This document shows positions 11,486 through 23,512 of a stretch of 64,000 nucleotides of DNA, piece by piece. How positions within the stretch are numbered: position 1 is the first letter of the stretch; each line of letters opens with the position of its first letter. The position numbers were made by a program, and so were the translations under genes. The DNA is from Lepeophtheirus salmonis (Eukaryota; Arthropoda; Copepoda; Siphonostomatoida; Caligidae). The notes beneath the pieces were generated by a model. It saw only the letters and a list, made by a program, of their open reading frames with translations. It was not told where the DNA came from and ran no database searches. The stretch lies in the NCBI RefSeq assembly GCF_016086655.4, contig NC_052139.2, positions 29,454,002 through 29,518,001 of the forward strand, read 5' to 3'.

Positions 11486-12695
11486 CAGGGAGCGGGAATC
11501 AAATTATCGCCTACTTTAAACCTTGATAACTTGAAGACGACATTATCGAATAAAAAACCGGTTACCAAATAGGAAAGCTATTCTCGTCAGCTGACGATAC
11601 GTAGTTCAGTTAGCATCATGCCATCATCATATAAGGAGATGAAGAGTTATAAGTGGAACGAGGAGCTTTCGAGGTCCGCCGTAGTTATGGCATTGGTTAA
11701 TAATCGAGGTGAAATCTCCAATTCAACGATTGCTTCAACCTTAGGAGGGAATTTACAGCGTATCCGTAAGAAGCTAGAGGACACCTGGGATGTTGATGCC
11801 ACAATAAAGAGGGCGCCAACAGGAAGGTCAGGGACACCGACTTTGTCGACAAGGTGAAGAAGATGGTTGAGGATGACCTTACCGGGTCCATGAAGGCCAT
11901 GGCGAGGGATCTAGGCTGCCATGAGAAAACAATAAGGGACTGTGTATCTGAGGATTTAAGGTGCAGGAGCTACAAGATGCAGGTGGGCCAGATCTTGACC
12001 TTGAAGGCAAAGGACAACAGGCTGATGAAGTCAACAAAAATTGCTCAACAAGCTCGAGCACCCAAAGCAGCCCGGAATGCTGTGGTTTTTCTCTGATGAA
12101 AATAATTTCTGTCAAGATCAGAAAGTCAACAAGCAGAAAAATAGGTGGATAGCCACCTGCACCACCCATGTGAGGAAGGTAATGAATACCAAGTTCCCTG
12201 CAATAGTCATGGTGTTGGGGGTGGTGAGCAGTGAAGGTCATGTTATGCCTCCCCATATGTTTGAAACGGGTCTAAAGGTCAATACAGAGGTCTACCTGGA
12301 TGTTATGGAGAAGGTGGTTCTGCCCTGGATCCAAGGGGTGGCCAGAGACAGGCCTTGGGTGTGGCTACAGGACTCAGCACCCTGCCATGTGTCCAAAATC
12401 CTTTGGACTATTTTGTCTGGTGCTATGTCGAGAGACATAGCACCAAGCCTGATGGACTCCATCAAGGAGGTATTCGGCAACATGGACAAGGAGATGGTCA
12501 GAAGAGCCTGCGGCCGGTTCAAAGGCCGTATTGAGGCCGTTATTGATGCCAACGGTGATTATATCAAATGAATGGCTACTCTATACCTATATGCTCGTCA
12601 TAGTTTTGATTTTCAATAAAAAAGTTAAAAAATGTATATTTTGTGTTGTTTTTTGTAGAAAAATATTTTGGCGACAATTTGATCCCCAATCCCTG
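11486..12695 (+). mobile_element. Mariner-type element with TIRs and TA duplication (1210 bp)
   Basis: The ends at 11486-11511 and 12670-12695 are inverted repeats matching at 22 of 26 positions (both begin CAGGGA and share ATCAAATT). They are flanked by TA at 11484-11485 and 12696-12697, the standard Tc1/mariner target duplication. The transposase pseudogene lies inside. Confidence 0.92.
11618..12571 (+). pseudogene. Mariner transposase, frameshifted and internally deleted
   Basis: Pieces in order are an N-terminal helix-turn-helix block from ATG 11618, a second block after a frameshift near 11855 (SMKAMARDLGCHEKTIRD, second HTH subdomain), and the catalytic part from about 12085. Catalytic region 1 reads FSDENNF. 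Region 2 reads WLQDSAPCH. Region 3 is displaced into another frame as NPLDYFVW near 12398-12421, because 20-30 residues between regions 2 and 3 are gone. A second shift restores the C-terminal frame, ending in RIEAVIDANGDYIK and TGA. With the inter-Asp segment lost it cannot be an active enzyme. It is more GC-rich than its flanks, as mariner ORFs in this window generally are. Confidence 0.85.
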
Positions 12696-13038
12696 TAAGT
12701 GTCTTTGCGAATATTGACAAAATTGAGCATTGAGCTGTCATTAAATATAGTTTTTTTGAACCTTTAAATAGATTCAAACAAAGAAGCTTTGTTGTATTAA
12801 AGTTTGACGTGTGTAAGTCACTCCAACTCGGAGTAATTGAGCCAAGAACAATAAATGTCTCGTGAACAATTATTTTGCAGCGAAAAACACCAAGTACTAT
12901 TTGGACGGATTACAGAGATGAGAGCATCACTAGGAGAAGAGTTTAAAGTTTCAGTGACACATTGTAGAAACATATAATACAAAATTCAGAAAAAAATGTC
13001 TTGTCTCATTTTTAGGTCGAAAATTTTTCAGACCACTC

Positions 13039-13769
13039 TTCTATTTCATCTTTTAATGTGCTCAAGGTATAAAGAAGATAAGGTTCTGAACTATTTTATA
13101 TTCAAAAAACCAGCGGATATATCTTTTCAGGTGACGTAACAGGAATTGAGAAATTATATAAACAAATAAAAGAAAATATTCTTAATCGTTAATATTACAA
13201 CGGACTTACAAAACCCAAAAATTCCTTTTTAATCAAATAATTTCTTTTTGTTACAATCTTTGAAGCCGAAATATAGCATCAACCTCAGATCATTGAAACA
13301 ATGATGTCCATGAAGTAATATAAAAATATGATGATATTTGAGTATTTACAAGAATCAAAGCAACAAATATTAGTATCATTGTTAAGAAAAACAAAAAATC
13401 GGTAGAGAGTTAAAGAAATTGTCGCATATTATTTAAAAATGTGCCTGTACCACAAAAACAAAAAAACAACAGCATAATATAAAGATAATAAATAAGTTTA
13501 TAAAATCAAACTGTCCTAAAATTTATTTGCATATGGATAGAAGATTGCATATTTCTTCGTATCGATGAGTTTTAATGTATACTTATAGGATATTGACAAA
13601 ACAATCAAAAGCATATTAATATATAAATTCTTAATACATCAGGATCCGGGGCGATTTAGGAAACACAACCCCCCGATCCGAGACGAATGATATAAAAATA
13701 AATAAATTAGGAGATTGACATCCATCTTCCACCGCACGCTCAAGGCTTCCCGGGGAGGGGGGGAGAGAG
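13039..13769. other. AT-rich spacer, then a GC-richer block
   Basis: No gene seen. 13039-13640 is plain AT-rich DNA. Composition changes abruptly near 13642 to a GC-richer block that leads into the minisatellite at 13770. Confidence 0.4.
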
Positions 13770-13990
13770 GATTCCATCCATTTTTCATGCCACAATGGTG
13801 ACCTCATCCGAGGATAGAAGTAAGGACTCGATTACTCTTCATGACGCAATGGCAGCTTCTTGCGGTGAGAGAGAGCAGAATTCGATCCGTCCTACATATC
13901 CCGATGGCGAATACATCCGTAGGTAGAAAGCAAGGATCCCACCTGTCCTTCATGATGGGATGGCTTCACTTAGTGAGATAAGAGGGAGAG
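13770..13990. repeat. Degenerate 55-bp minisatellite, four units
   Basis: Four consecutive units start at 13770, 13825, 13878 and 13935, with lengths 55, 53, 57 and 56. Each begins GAttC/GActC/GAattC/GAtcC. Each has a central CATG..CAATGG or CATG..GATGG box and ends in a purine-rich GATAGAAG..AAG-like tract. Identity between units is moderate, so the array is old. Confidence 0.7.
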
Positions 13991-14449
13991 TTTAATACAA
14001 AATCCGGGTAGAGAGTTAAAGTACGGCCCATAGAGAGGAGAGTTGTAGTCACATAAAGATTTCCCTCCCGACGAGAGTGACAGGCGTCTCCCCGCATCAG
14101 AAGGATAGAGTACTCAACGGCTCGAAGAACAATTGACTTTTGATTCCTAGACGTTCAATCCTGACGATTTCTCAGATCAGTTACGCATACCGCCAGAGAA
14201 TTGGATCCCAACCATCCCATCCGTGTTGCCCAATGCTGAACCTGAGATTCCAACGGTTCTCGAGATCAGGAATTTGTGGAAATAAAGGAGATATACAGCA
14301 ATTATAATTCATAAAATCCAGGGTTGGGGAAAAAATATATGGATATCACCTCACTAAATGTCCACCGTCAACATTCGGGCCACATGGTTGACAACAGTTA
14401 ATGGGTTGTGAAGAGCATTTATTCTCTTCTATATATATATTGAATGTGA
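13991..14449. other. Moderately GC-rich DNA, no gene
   Basis: The segment continues the GC-richer block after the minisatellite. It carries no ORF with a recognisable domain and no clear further repeat unit. Confidence 0.4.
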
Positions 14450-14910
14450 CCATCCATGAAAATCCATTGTAGAATGAGCATCTTAAAAACAAAACAAAAA
14501 TCAAAATGGTAACTCATACAATTTGAAGAATGTTTTGAAGGAGAGGAAGAATAATGCTCTTGACATTTGATTAGATCAGCTACCATTAGCTGTGACAAGG
14601 AAGGAAGGAAAAAATGATGTAAACAGTGACATTTGCTAGAACTACTCTGATGTCGTTCCCCAATTCTACTCTGAATCCAACAAGACCTACAATTATAACT
14701 CTGCAACAAATCTTCAGGGGTACGTTCCGTCTTTTATAAACTCACATGAATGTTGCATATGGTTTTTGAATATAATATCCTGTATTTAGGAAGGGATGTT
14801 CACTACTCAGGAATTAAATTATAATATCAGCGGCTTAGGAAAAGAAAATTCATTCTTAAGATTACCAATTCCAAAAAAAAAAGAAAAAAAGAAAAAAAAG
14901 GACAGCTAAA
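14450..14910 (+). repeat. Dispersed repeat FYSESN family, copy 1
   Basis: First of six related copies (others near 24500, 34650, 37130, 48165 and 51650). The core at 14640-14740 translates as NYSDVVPQFYSESNKTYNYN. A non-coding tail follows, with TTTTTGAATATAAT, a GTTCACTACTCAGGAATTAA block and a CCAATTCC-A-rich end. No protein family is recognised. It could be a SINE-like or MITE-like element that captured a piece of coding sequence. Confidence 0.75.
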
Positions 14911-16439
14911 AAATACATCGGATTTTCATTACTAATCATATTCTTTATGACATTTTTTAGTTGTATCCCTTTACACTCATCGGAATTCAAAAAATAAATA
15001 AAAAATCCCATCGCTACCAATATTCCTTTGCATTTGCAAATCTAGGTTCGAATATTAATTACTCTGAGGTCCATGATGGTGTGCCACTGGAACGTTACTA
15101 ACAGTGGCTGTATGAAATCATAGAAAGAAAGATAATGAAGAAAAAAAAATGATTATACATTTTGTCCTACGTTTGACATTTATTTTTTCAGGTGTAAGGA
15201 TGCTCCTGTTGACAGCAAAAGTAGTCTTCATACTTGTGAAACAAGTGAACCCAAAATCTTTCAAGTCTTTCTCTAAAGTTAACTTTACAAAATGGATTAT
15301 GGCTCTTGCACGAAAAATTTAGATGCCCAAAAAAGTATTGAAGAGCCTGTTCCTCCCAATTGAATGTGGGTATTAATGTCAAAGAGTCGGATACTGTGAC
15401 TAAGAATCGTGGTCTATTAAAAATAAATATGTCGTCGGTCAAGACATATGCAAGCTGGAAGGATTTTTATAAAAATGACTTGTGGATCAACAAATTACCG
15501 TCAACAAAGTATTATTATTAATCCTATGGAGGTCTCTCAAAATTATCTTGAAAAAAGTTTCTACCAAAAATAAAGTAAAATAAAAAATAATGTTTAGAAA
15601 CTAATATTTTTTACATATTTGATTCAATTGCTTTAATTTATAGCTAAAACCCCTGAATAAAATCATAGATTAACACTTCAAAAGATTTCGATAAAAAAAG
15701 ATCAATTTTGAATGATTTTTGGTCTATTTTGTTTTAATATTTATAGAGGAATTTTTTTAATAAAATTAGCTGGGAAGGTTGCGTTGAATATCGATACCAA
15801 TAATATTCCGTAAAAAAACAAAAACTCTTCATGCATTTTTCAAGAATAATGTATACTAATATGATTAAAAATTTAGATGTATGGGGATTAAAACAAGTTA
15901 ATGGATGCTTTATATTCATATGCTTAATTAAAAAAAAAAAATTCTGAATAAATATTAAACCAAAATATACCAAAAATCAATCAAAATCGACATTTTTGAA
16001 ATGTCATTTAATAAAAATTTAAATGTCAGGTATATTCTATAAATTTAGTTAGAATATAAAGTACTTGAAGAAAAAATAACAAATATATTTGCTTCTAAAA
16101 AAAGTACTTCATTTTACTCGATTTTTTAGTGGTAATATACATTTTTTATTAATTGTAATCAAGATAAATTAATAAATAATTCATTTTTCAAAAGCTGAAT
16201 GTTTATATCAATTTGGTATTTACTTTGATTTTCATTTATATATGTCTTTCATCCCAAAATATGGCACTAAATTGCTATGGCTATACCTTAAAAACTTTTT
16301 TGTTTTGTTCACCCGGAGTAAGGGCAGTTTATTGTCCTCAAAGTAAACCCATAAAAGTGACAGCAACCCTCTAAAAGAAACATATACTCAATATAACCTA
16401 CAGACAGATGTTTAAAATAACAAATTATAAAATACCTAC
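14911..16439. other. AT-rich intergenic DNA
   Basis: No supported gene. An 84-codon minus-strand ORF (15188-15442) contains TDDIFIF but has no convincing reverse transcriptase context, so I do not call it. The rest is A/T-rich with homopolymer runs. Confidence 0.4.
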
Positions 16440-16990
16440 ATCAAATATTTACATATCTAAAACTAATTTATCATTTAAAATATACCATTCATAATCAATA
16501 AAACTTCCATCCAGAGCTTTTGGTTTCTTTTCAATCGATAATAGTCTATAAATTGTAGACACAAATTTCAATGTAACAATATTAGCTTTCATTAAGTCTG
16601 GCGATAAGTAGATATCCCCCTCATCAACAATTCCTAAATATTGTCTAATTCTTATTCTTCCATTCTGTGAATAAGGACACTTCATGAATAAATGAATATC
16701 ATCCTCCTCTTCCTCATCCCACAGTCTTCAAATACTATTGTATCGTTCTTTTTCACACATTTATTTGTAGGCAGTGAATTTTTAATCAGCCTATAATATA
16801 CCCACAATGTGTAATGGGAAATATGAGGGCTTTGAATACTTTTTCAAATGACCTTGGCACATTTGTTGATCCCTCATCGCTTCCTAAATTTTTCGACAAG
16901 CCTCAAACCAGATGAGATAGGTGGAGTTATGTAGTTCTTTATCCTCTCCTTCGAAACACTTCTTATTGATTAGAAAAATACATTCACAGG
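16440..16990 (-). pseudogene. LINE ORF2 3' relic (zf-RVT region)
   Basis: On the minus strand the segment YTLWVYYRLIKNSLPTNKC is followed by a Cys-rich stretch. Then comes EDDIHLFMKCPYSQ (C..C with HLFxxCP), the typical C-terminal knuckle of L1/Tx1-type ORF2 proteins. An open frame continues to 16449. Stops and frameshifts upstream mark it as a decayed 5'-truncated copy. Confidence 0.6.
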
Positions 16991-18031
16991 TCTCTCAGGA
17001 CAAACCAACGACGTGTTTCTTTTAAATGCGTATTCATTTATCAAAAAATTTCAAATGCTGAATGTTGTATCAAATTGTTATTTACTTTCATGTCCATCTA
17101 TATAGGTCTTTCATGCCAAAATATGGTACTAAATCGTAGCTATACCCTAAAAACTTGATTTTTTTAAAAAGGTTAAAGGTCAAACCGGTAGAGGTTGAAA
17201 GTTTTAATGGTCCTTTTTGTGTTCTACGGCTTTAATAACAATAATAAATGTTGGTTTCAGCCTGCGCTCAGAAATGTTGTTGCATGGTGTAATTAATCTA
17301 GACTTTATCCGGCGGGTGAAAATGCTGTCGTACAGAGTCGTTAGAGTTATTTAAAATATAAATGGAATCAAATAAAAAAGGAAATGTAGCCCATTATTTT
17401 AAAAAGTTGAACATCTTTGATTTAAAAAGTGCTCCGGATAGTTCAAAAATAATAATACAAACTGATAAATATTGGAGATAATTTTAAAAAGTAATTTTAT
17501 TTAATAAAAAAGTTTAATTCTGTTTCACCGTTGCTTATCATTCTTCTCCGTGGCTTTCTGGACTTTGGACCAACACTTCTTAAATTGAGAAAAAAATATT
17601 GTACACACTGGATTTGGCCTTCAGTAATATTTTTGCACCTTTGGGCTCTGTCAGTCCTTAATTATAGAGAGAAATGATTTTCTTAGGAATGTTCTTGAGG
17701 TATTATTTACTATTTTTCTACTCCTTCTATCTCGAAATCAGAGACAGTCAAAAGGGAAAGTTGAAATTGAGTAATTTTCTTGAGTTATTAGGCGTACTCG
17801 AACAGACAAAATTTATTTAAAAATATATAAAAGGTAATTACCCAAGAAATCGTCATTGTTACGTATGAACATACTCACACGCAGTTAGGAGCAAGGAAAA
17901 GGCAGGAGCAAGAGATGTGGTGTTACTGAATTAAGACCATTGTGGACAAAATCTGTTTTATTATATGCTTGTTTGGGTAGGGGGAGAAAATGAATTACTG
18001 CTATAAGGAGGAAAACCTTCTACGGGGAGGT
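16991..18031. other. AT-rich intergenic DNA
   Basis: No gene or structured element recognised. Confidence 0.4.
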
Positions 18032-18200
18032 GTATTGAAATCTCAACACTTACTAATTCAATAATGAATGAAGGTTGAGTAATAGAAACTAATTCATATT
18101 TCGATATATTAAAGCATAAAGAATTAGTTACAACACAAATCTGAGCTCTCTAGCTTATATACAAGACCAGAAAATACACTTGAACGTGATGGACGAATTT
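18032..18200 (+). mobile_element. Mariner 5' end relic (family also at 59141)
   Basis: From GTGTATTGAAATCTCAACAC the sequence runs parallel to 59141-59340. They share AATTCATATTT(C/T)GATATATT, AAAGCATAAA, then ACTTGAACGTGAT(G/C)GACG and AATTTCCATT. The 59-kb copy starts with GGTCCATTGAAATCTGAGCA, which matches the terminal repeat of the mariner derivative at 45130-45625. I therefore read both as isolated 5' ends (TIR plus leader) of one mariner family. Confidence 0.5.
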
Positions 18201-18654
18201 CCATTTGTGCACTCCAAGCAGTTGGGAGTCTCCATGACCAGGCCCGTACGTCAGTATTGCGCTTTGTCCGCTTCAGCGGACCAAAAAAAACAACCTTACT
18301 CAACCGTCCACCAATCATATAGGTATGTAAATATAGATGAATTAAGTCATAATTAATTATTAAAATCTATTATATATATGTTACTTATGACCAACTCATA
18401 ATAGTACTGAGTCATTATAATGAAATTACATATTTGTAGCACGTCCACCTAAAGGAAGCTATATAATTTTTCTCAAAATTGAACATGGAATACATTTTCC
18501 AACAAATTATAGTTCATTTAAATGAAAAAATGATTCTGATTAATCCTTTGGAGGCACCACAAATTGTACTTAAAGTAGCCAAAATTCACCGGCACATTGA
18601 TAGAATTAGTAAATTAATCAATTATATCTCTAAGACAATATTGAGGCCAAATTA

Positions 18655-20240
18655 AGTCAGTTCACCTGACATCCAAAATGAGCTGATAGAGATTATAGCA
18701 TCCAAAGTGACGGAAAATATAATTGAAGATGTCAAGACTTGTGCCGGTGATGATGACTACTGGTTCTCTGTAATTGTTGATGAGACATCAGATATGTCAA
18801 ACACGGAGCAGTTCAGTCTGTCACTGGGATATCTGACGAGTGAAGGCATCAAGAAAGAGAGCTTCCTCAAGTTTGTAAAAGTTACCCAGACTGACGGCAA
18901 ATATTTGTTTGAGAAGCTTCACGAGGCTGTCAAGGATCTCTGCCTTAACCCCGCCCGCACTGTCTCCCTGGCCGCGGACGGTGCCTCCAACATATCCGGC
19001 ATCAAGAAGGGTCTTGCCGCCAGGTGGAAGGAAGTAGCCCCACTGTGTGTCTACATCCACTGCTACGCCCATGTCCTCAATCTTGTAGTCAAGGATCTTC
19101 TCTCAGATATAACCCTGTTGAGAAATACAATGGGGACAGTACAAATTTTATACAACTTCATTGAAGGGTCAACAAAGAGGTCAGCAATCTACAAGTCGGT
19201 GAAGATAACAAGTAAAGATGAGGAGCATGCCAAGGTGATGACCCTGAAGAACCAGTCTGCTACCCGCTGGAGTCTCCGCTACGATGTTGTACACGCTGTA
19301 TCTCTAGGGATGGTCAGAATCATGAAGACCCTCATAATAATGAGAAAAGATAAAGATACATTGTTGAGTTCAACAGCAACTTCTCTGCTCAACAGCATCT
19401 TTAGTCACGAATTTGTTTTCGGCATTGAACTGTTGAAGACACTCCTCAGACACACGTCAACCTAGTGATTAGGACTCTTGAAGATCTTAAGAATGAGAAA
19501 ATCTTTGAATCAATCTGGAAACTTGCTGAGTTGAAGTCGTCTGAGATGAAATCAGTATTTGACCAGGAGGACTCAATTGATTTGGAATTCAAGGAGGCGA
19601 AGATTCCAAGGAGAATAAAGTGGAAAGGAACAACTGAATCCTACTTCCGTGAAACACATTTCGATGTTGCAATCAATAAGATTGTATTAGAGCTTGAGAG
19701 CAGATTTGCCACCGACGATACAAACATCACAATGGATCTCATTGCAATCGTCAATGACAGTGAAGTGGAGACCTGTGTCATTCAGCGTGTAGCCAAGCAC
19801 TACAGACTTGAACTCGAGCAGCTCCAGTCAGACCATGCAATCTTCCAGCAATTCAAGGTTAATATTATAATGTTTCATTTTGCATTATATGTTTAAAATT
19901 TATGTTTCTCTAGGCAGATATTGACACAGAAGACATGGTTTCGTCACAAATTGCTGCGGAGTTAATAAGCTCGGGAGTGTTCCGCCTGATGCCGGAGCTA
20001 TACAAGGTGATCGTTATCCTGGCCTCAATGCCTATCAGCAGCTGTGAGGCGGAGCGGTCATTCTCCTGTCTCAGAAGACTCAAGAACCACATGAGGACCA
20101 CCATGGACCAGGAGAGGCTCTCCTCCCTCACCCTCTTTAACATGGACAGGGTGATGGTGGACAAGGTGCTCCATGAAGACATGGACAGTTTGATTGACAC
20201 CTTTGCGTCAAGGAAAGAGAGGAAAAACTTCTTCTTCTAA
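18655..20240 (+). pseudogene. hAT transposase relic, 5' truncated, with one small intron
   Basis: Sequence homology begins at about 18655 (DIQNELIEIIASKVTENI). The first block, to 19465, contains VIVDETSDMSN (first catalytic Asp), SLAADGASNISG (second Asp) and CVYIHCYAHVLNLV (C..H motif). This layout is of the ZMYM1/DUF4371-type hAT proteins. A frameshift with loss of roughly 20 residues occurs near 19455. The second block runs 19465-19857. A GT..AG intron (19858-19913, phase 0) joins it to 19914-20240, which carries the C-terminal dimerisation domain MPISSCEAERSFSCLRRLKN and ends with TAA. The N-terminal BED-type DNA-binding part is absent. The catalytic part and the intron are well preserved, so the copy is fairly young. 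Confidence 0.87.
19858..19913 (+). other. 56-bp intron in hAT relic
   Basis: GTTAAT at 19858 and a T-rich TTTCTCTAG ending at 19913 bound 56 bases containing in-frame stops. Joining the flanks at phase 0 keeps the transposase frame (..FQQFK, then ADIDTED..). This size is typical of small arthropod introns. Confidence 0.8.
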
Positions 20241-20734
20241 TCATGATAAAGAACACATGCATTTTTTCTTCATTTTTTTCAAACACATCACCACGTATAC
20301 ATGCGAGTTAAGAACATCAAGACTTGTGAACATAATTTATTTTCTGTCGATGTAACCGTTTCATGGTATATTATAATCTCGTTCATTATCTTCATCCGTT
20401 ATTATTTTAAAAATATTTAAAGAGGTTTAAATTGTTTGACTTAATTGTATAGTTCAAAAAATTTCTCTCATTCTTGCACCGTTCATTTTATACTCCATTA
20501 TACTCCTTCCTGTATGAATAGGTCGGCATTGACTTTCCGTCTAGAGTTTTTCCTTTTCCTTTTATTTTTCCCAATGTTTGTCTGAAGAAAATAATGGTCA
20601 GACAGTCCATTGGACGATATTCTTGCAAGATTTAATCTATGCTGTAGCATTTGCCCAGTTTAAATATCTCACGTTCACCACTGAAAATCAACCGTTCACC
20701 CTTGTAAAGCGGACCGAAAAATCTTCCTGACATA
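20241..20734. other. 3' flank of hAT relic
   Basis: AT-rich; no gene. I could not find a terminal inverted repeat with an 8-bp duplication for the hAT copy. Confidence 0.35.
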
Positions 20735-21110
20735 CGGCACTGTCCATGACTGCCGTCTACAACGTCAGCAAGTCCGGAGTTAAAGAAAATAACCTAGGCC
20801 ATTATCCTTCAGTCCATGAGTCCCCATGCAAGAGATCCCGGGGGGGGTCATACCAGACTGCCCAGAGAGCTATCATAAAAGTTGGTTAAGATGCCACTTT
20901 TGATACCAGCTATGAAACAAACCAATTTCCTCTTTAACAAGACTCTTTTGAATGTGTATTTTAAAACCCTGATACCAACCCCTTCGACTACACATTTCGG
21001 GTGCATGTCGAGGGGAAGGTTTCCAACGTCTGTCATTTAAACACCAAGACCCTCAAAACCACTGTCAGCAAGCACCTGAACACAATGACAGAGGTCTATT
21101 AAAAATGACT
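20735..21110 (+). pseudogene. Mariner transposase relic, middle deleted
   Basis: The plus strand carries an HTH-linked fragment (AVYNVSKSGVKENN, then a decayed SMRAHARDLGVSHQT-type block) joined directly to the third catalytic region, DTNPFDYTFRVHVEGK. LNTKTLKTTVSKHLNTMTE follows. The central catalytic Asp regions are missing. Its parts match the relic at 61905-62483 closely, so both derive from one family. Several stops are present. Confidence 0.7.
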
Positions 21111-21912
21111 GTTTTTCATTCAAACTTTCCATTATTAATATAGATTGCTCTAGGAGGAAAGGGATTTCAACTCTTGCGAGTTATTTGAACAATTTGCACT
21201 TTCAGAAGCGTCCGCAGGATTATATTAGGGGGTGTGAGGGGGGGGGGCAGCTTAGTTAATTTCAAAGTTAAAATTCTTGGTCCCAGGCCTGAAATCCTAT
21301 CAACATTTTTTCCCCATATTTTTCATCAAAATTACTTCTGACAAAGCTAGAACTTTTTCTTGATCAAGACACAAAATTCCTTGATTTGGAGGGAGCGTTA
21401 CATCTCCTGCAAGCGTCCCTGAATCAAGAGAATATTTTTAAGAAGATGGAAGCTCTTATTATGTAGAGGGAGTGGTGAGTTTGTCTCTTATAGAGTATCA
21501 GGGAGATAGGTACACAGATTGGATCCGTGGACAGGGGATGAGGCTTAAGGGGGAGTTGTTCGCTTCTCACTGTTTTGTACTCATCATCTAATGTATCAGA
21601 GTTTTTTCTTGTATATATGTATGTATGTTGACAGCTGTCGATTCACTCTTCTGACTTGTTACGTCATGGATTTTTCATAATTTATTCTCTTTGATAAATA
21701 TACGAAGTAATAAGTTATTGCCTACTTATGCTGGGATATATAAAAAAGGGGACTTACTACTGATGTTGACTGTCTACCGTTGAAAGGGAAAAATCTTACT
21801 ATAGCCAACTGATGGTAGAAAAGGAGAATCGGCTCTAAAAAGAATTAAAATTATGTATTTATATTAAATGATTATTGCCTCGGAATTCAGTACTCATAAT
21901 TAGTTGACAACA
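21111..21912. other. Intergenic DNA
   Basis: No gene recognised. There are G-runs near 21226-21248 and otherwise ordinary AT-rich sequence. Confidence 0.35.
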
Positions 21913-23512
21913 ATGCCTATTACTACTTGTTGTGCGCCAAGGTGCAGGTCAGATTACTCAAGCAATCCAAAGGGGGACATTTTTTTTTTCATAGGCTACC
22001 TATGAAAAATGAAACTCTTCTTCATAGTTGGCTCAGGGCTACACCAAGGTAGCATTTAATAATACGATTTCTTAGCAATTACTATTCGTTTTCAATTATA
22101 TGTTAGGTAAGCATTGAACAAATGTACCATTACTTAAAGTTTCTAATAATATATTCATAGGAAAGATTAGGAACCGAATAAAAATTCAAGATTCTACAGC
22201 AAATACTTTAGACGAGAAGACTATAAATCTGAATGAACGGATTCAAACCCCCATAGAAAAATAGGAGGATGCAGTTCCGTCTATATTTGAGGGTATTCAA
22301 GTCATATTACTCAAATCCAGTCCAGCTCCAAGAACTACTGCTTCAAGTTCGGCTACTAGGTAATACAATAATAATTTGAAGCTAAGGGAAACGTTCATAA
22401 ATCTTTTTTGTGTACTAGTATTTTTTTTTGTAATCATTACAGATTCCAAAATGAAACGAATCGTCAACTAAAAACAGAACTAACCTATTTTGAGAGAAAT
22501 AAAACAAGATCCTTATTTGATATAAAAAACCAAATCGATTTTAGTTGTTTGCCGTCTGATACTCATCTTATAATACGGAGATAGTCTGCTTTTTTGCCAT
22601 ATTAATGGAGCAGTTCTCCAAATTTATGAATCCCCTCAAATATTTGATAATTTCAAATTTAAATTATGTAATCATAGCACAACTATAACCAAAGTCAAAT
22701 TTAAACATATATGCGAGTCTAAGAAAATTGAAACTCTTTGTCAAATAGGAAACTTACTATCTTTTTTGTAACGTCTGAGATTTTGGCAAAATCAAGGCTT
22801 GAACAGTGTATAACAATTCCAAATACAATTGCAAATGAAGAACATCATTTTGAAAGAAAAATAAATCTTATAGCTGAACAGTTAAACAATTTATCAAAAC
22901 CAAAACAGAGGAGAGGGTACTCCATGCAGTTTTTGGCAACGTGTATGATATGGGACAACTGTAGTTCTTCTCTATATAGACAAAGTGTTTTTGTGTGCCA
23001 AGCATTTCATACTTCAGAAAATTGTCGGGAACTTTTAATTTAAATACAGGGATATCCTCTTCTACATGCAAATATCTGAAGTCGCAGTTAGAGTTTCCTC
23101 CTTCAGAACATCGAAGAGTAACAATAATTTTTGATGAAGTATATTCTTTATACGCATTGAGTTTGTTGGCGGAAAATTTTATGGAGCAGAAGCTGATGGC
23201 ACTCCTACAAGAACAATTTTATGCTTTATGATGAAAAGGGTTACCTATAACTAAGGTCACACCGTTGCTATTGTCCTTGTTACATTCAACTCTAAAATCA
23301 TTTAAGAGTGGGAATATCAGTTATCCAAATAACAATGAAGCTGAGGTTTGATATTGTTACCTGTGTGTGTTATGGGCATTCCTCTAACCGAAAAATTTAC
23401 AATCAACAGCTGTGTAATGGGACTTTGCAGTCGTCCATTGAAAATCCTTTTTAACCTAGAAATAGGATATTTCCGCTTTTTTGATACAGTTCATCTTTTA
23501 AAAAAAAAAAAA
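21913..23512 (+). pseudogene. P-element/THAP9-like transposase pseudogene
   Basis: ATG at 21913 opens a THAP finger, MPITTCCAPRCRSDY..NPKG. After a frameshift in a T10 run (about 21980) it continues HRLPMKNETLLHSWLRATPR. Further blocks follow across probable introns and shifts: a 101-codon frame (22738-23043), then SISYFRKLSGTFNLNTGIS and HRRVTIIFDEVYSLY (the P-transposase (I/F)DE(M/V) catalytic region). Next is GHSSNRKIYNQQLCNG, where the usual VDNHSxN has lost its Asp. The last block is YFRFFDTVHLLK just before an A-run. This order matches P-element/THAP9 transposases. Multiple stops show it is dead. The C-terminal third is not recognisable after about 23512. Confidence 0.75.

Larger units (their letters stand above)
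11323..13038. mobile_element. Outer mariner-like element, interrupted by a second mariner
   Basis: The left end GAGTGTGGTCTGAAAAG (from 11323) and the reverse complement of the right end (GAGTGGTCTGAAAAA, ending 13038) form an inverted pair. The match continues inward through TTTC and GACCT. About 160 bp follow the left end and about 340 bp precede the right end. All DNA between (11484-12697) belongs to a separate TA-flanked mariner. The outer copy encodes no recognisable transposase, so it is a short non-autonomous element. No clear target duplication is visible at its outer borders. Confidence 0.6.

Noticed and set aside
15040..15060. GGTTCGAAT as a tRNA T-loop
   Set aside because: No acceptor, D or anticodon stem could be folded around it.
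15188..15442. 84-codon minus ORF with a TDDIFIF motif as reverse transcriptase
   Set aside because: The motif stands alone; the sequence before and after does not follow the expected reverse transcriptase order, so chance is more likely.
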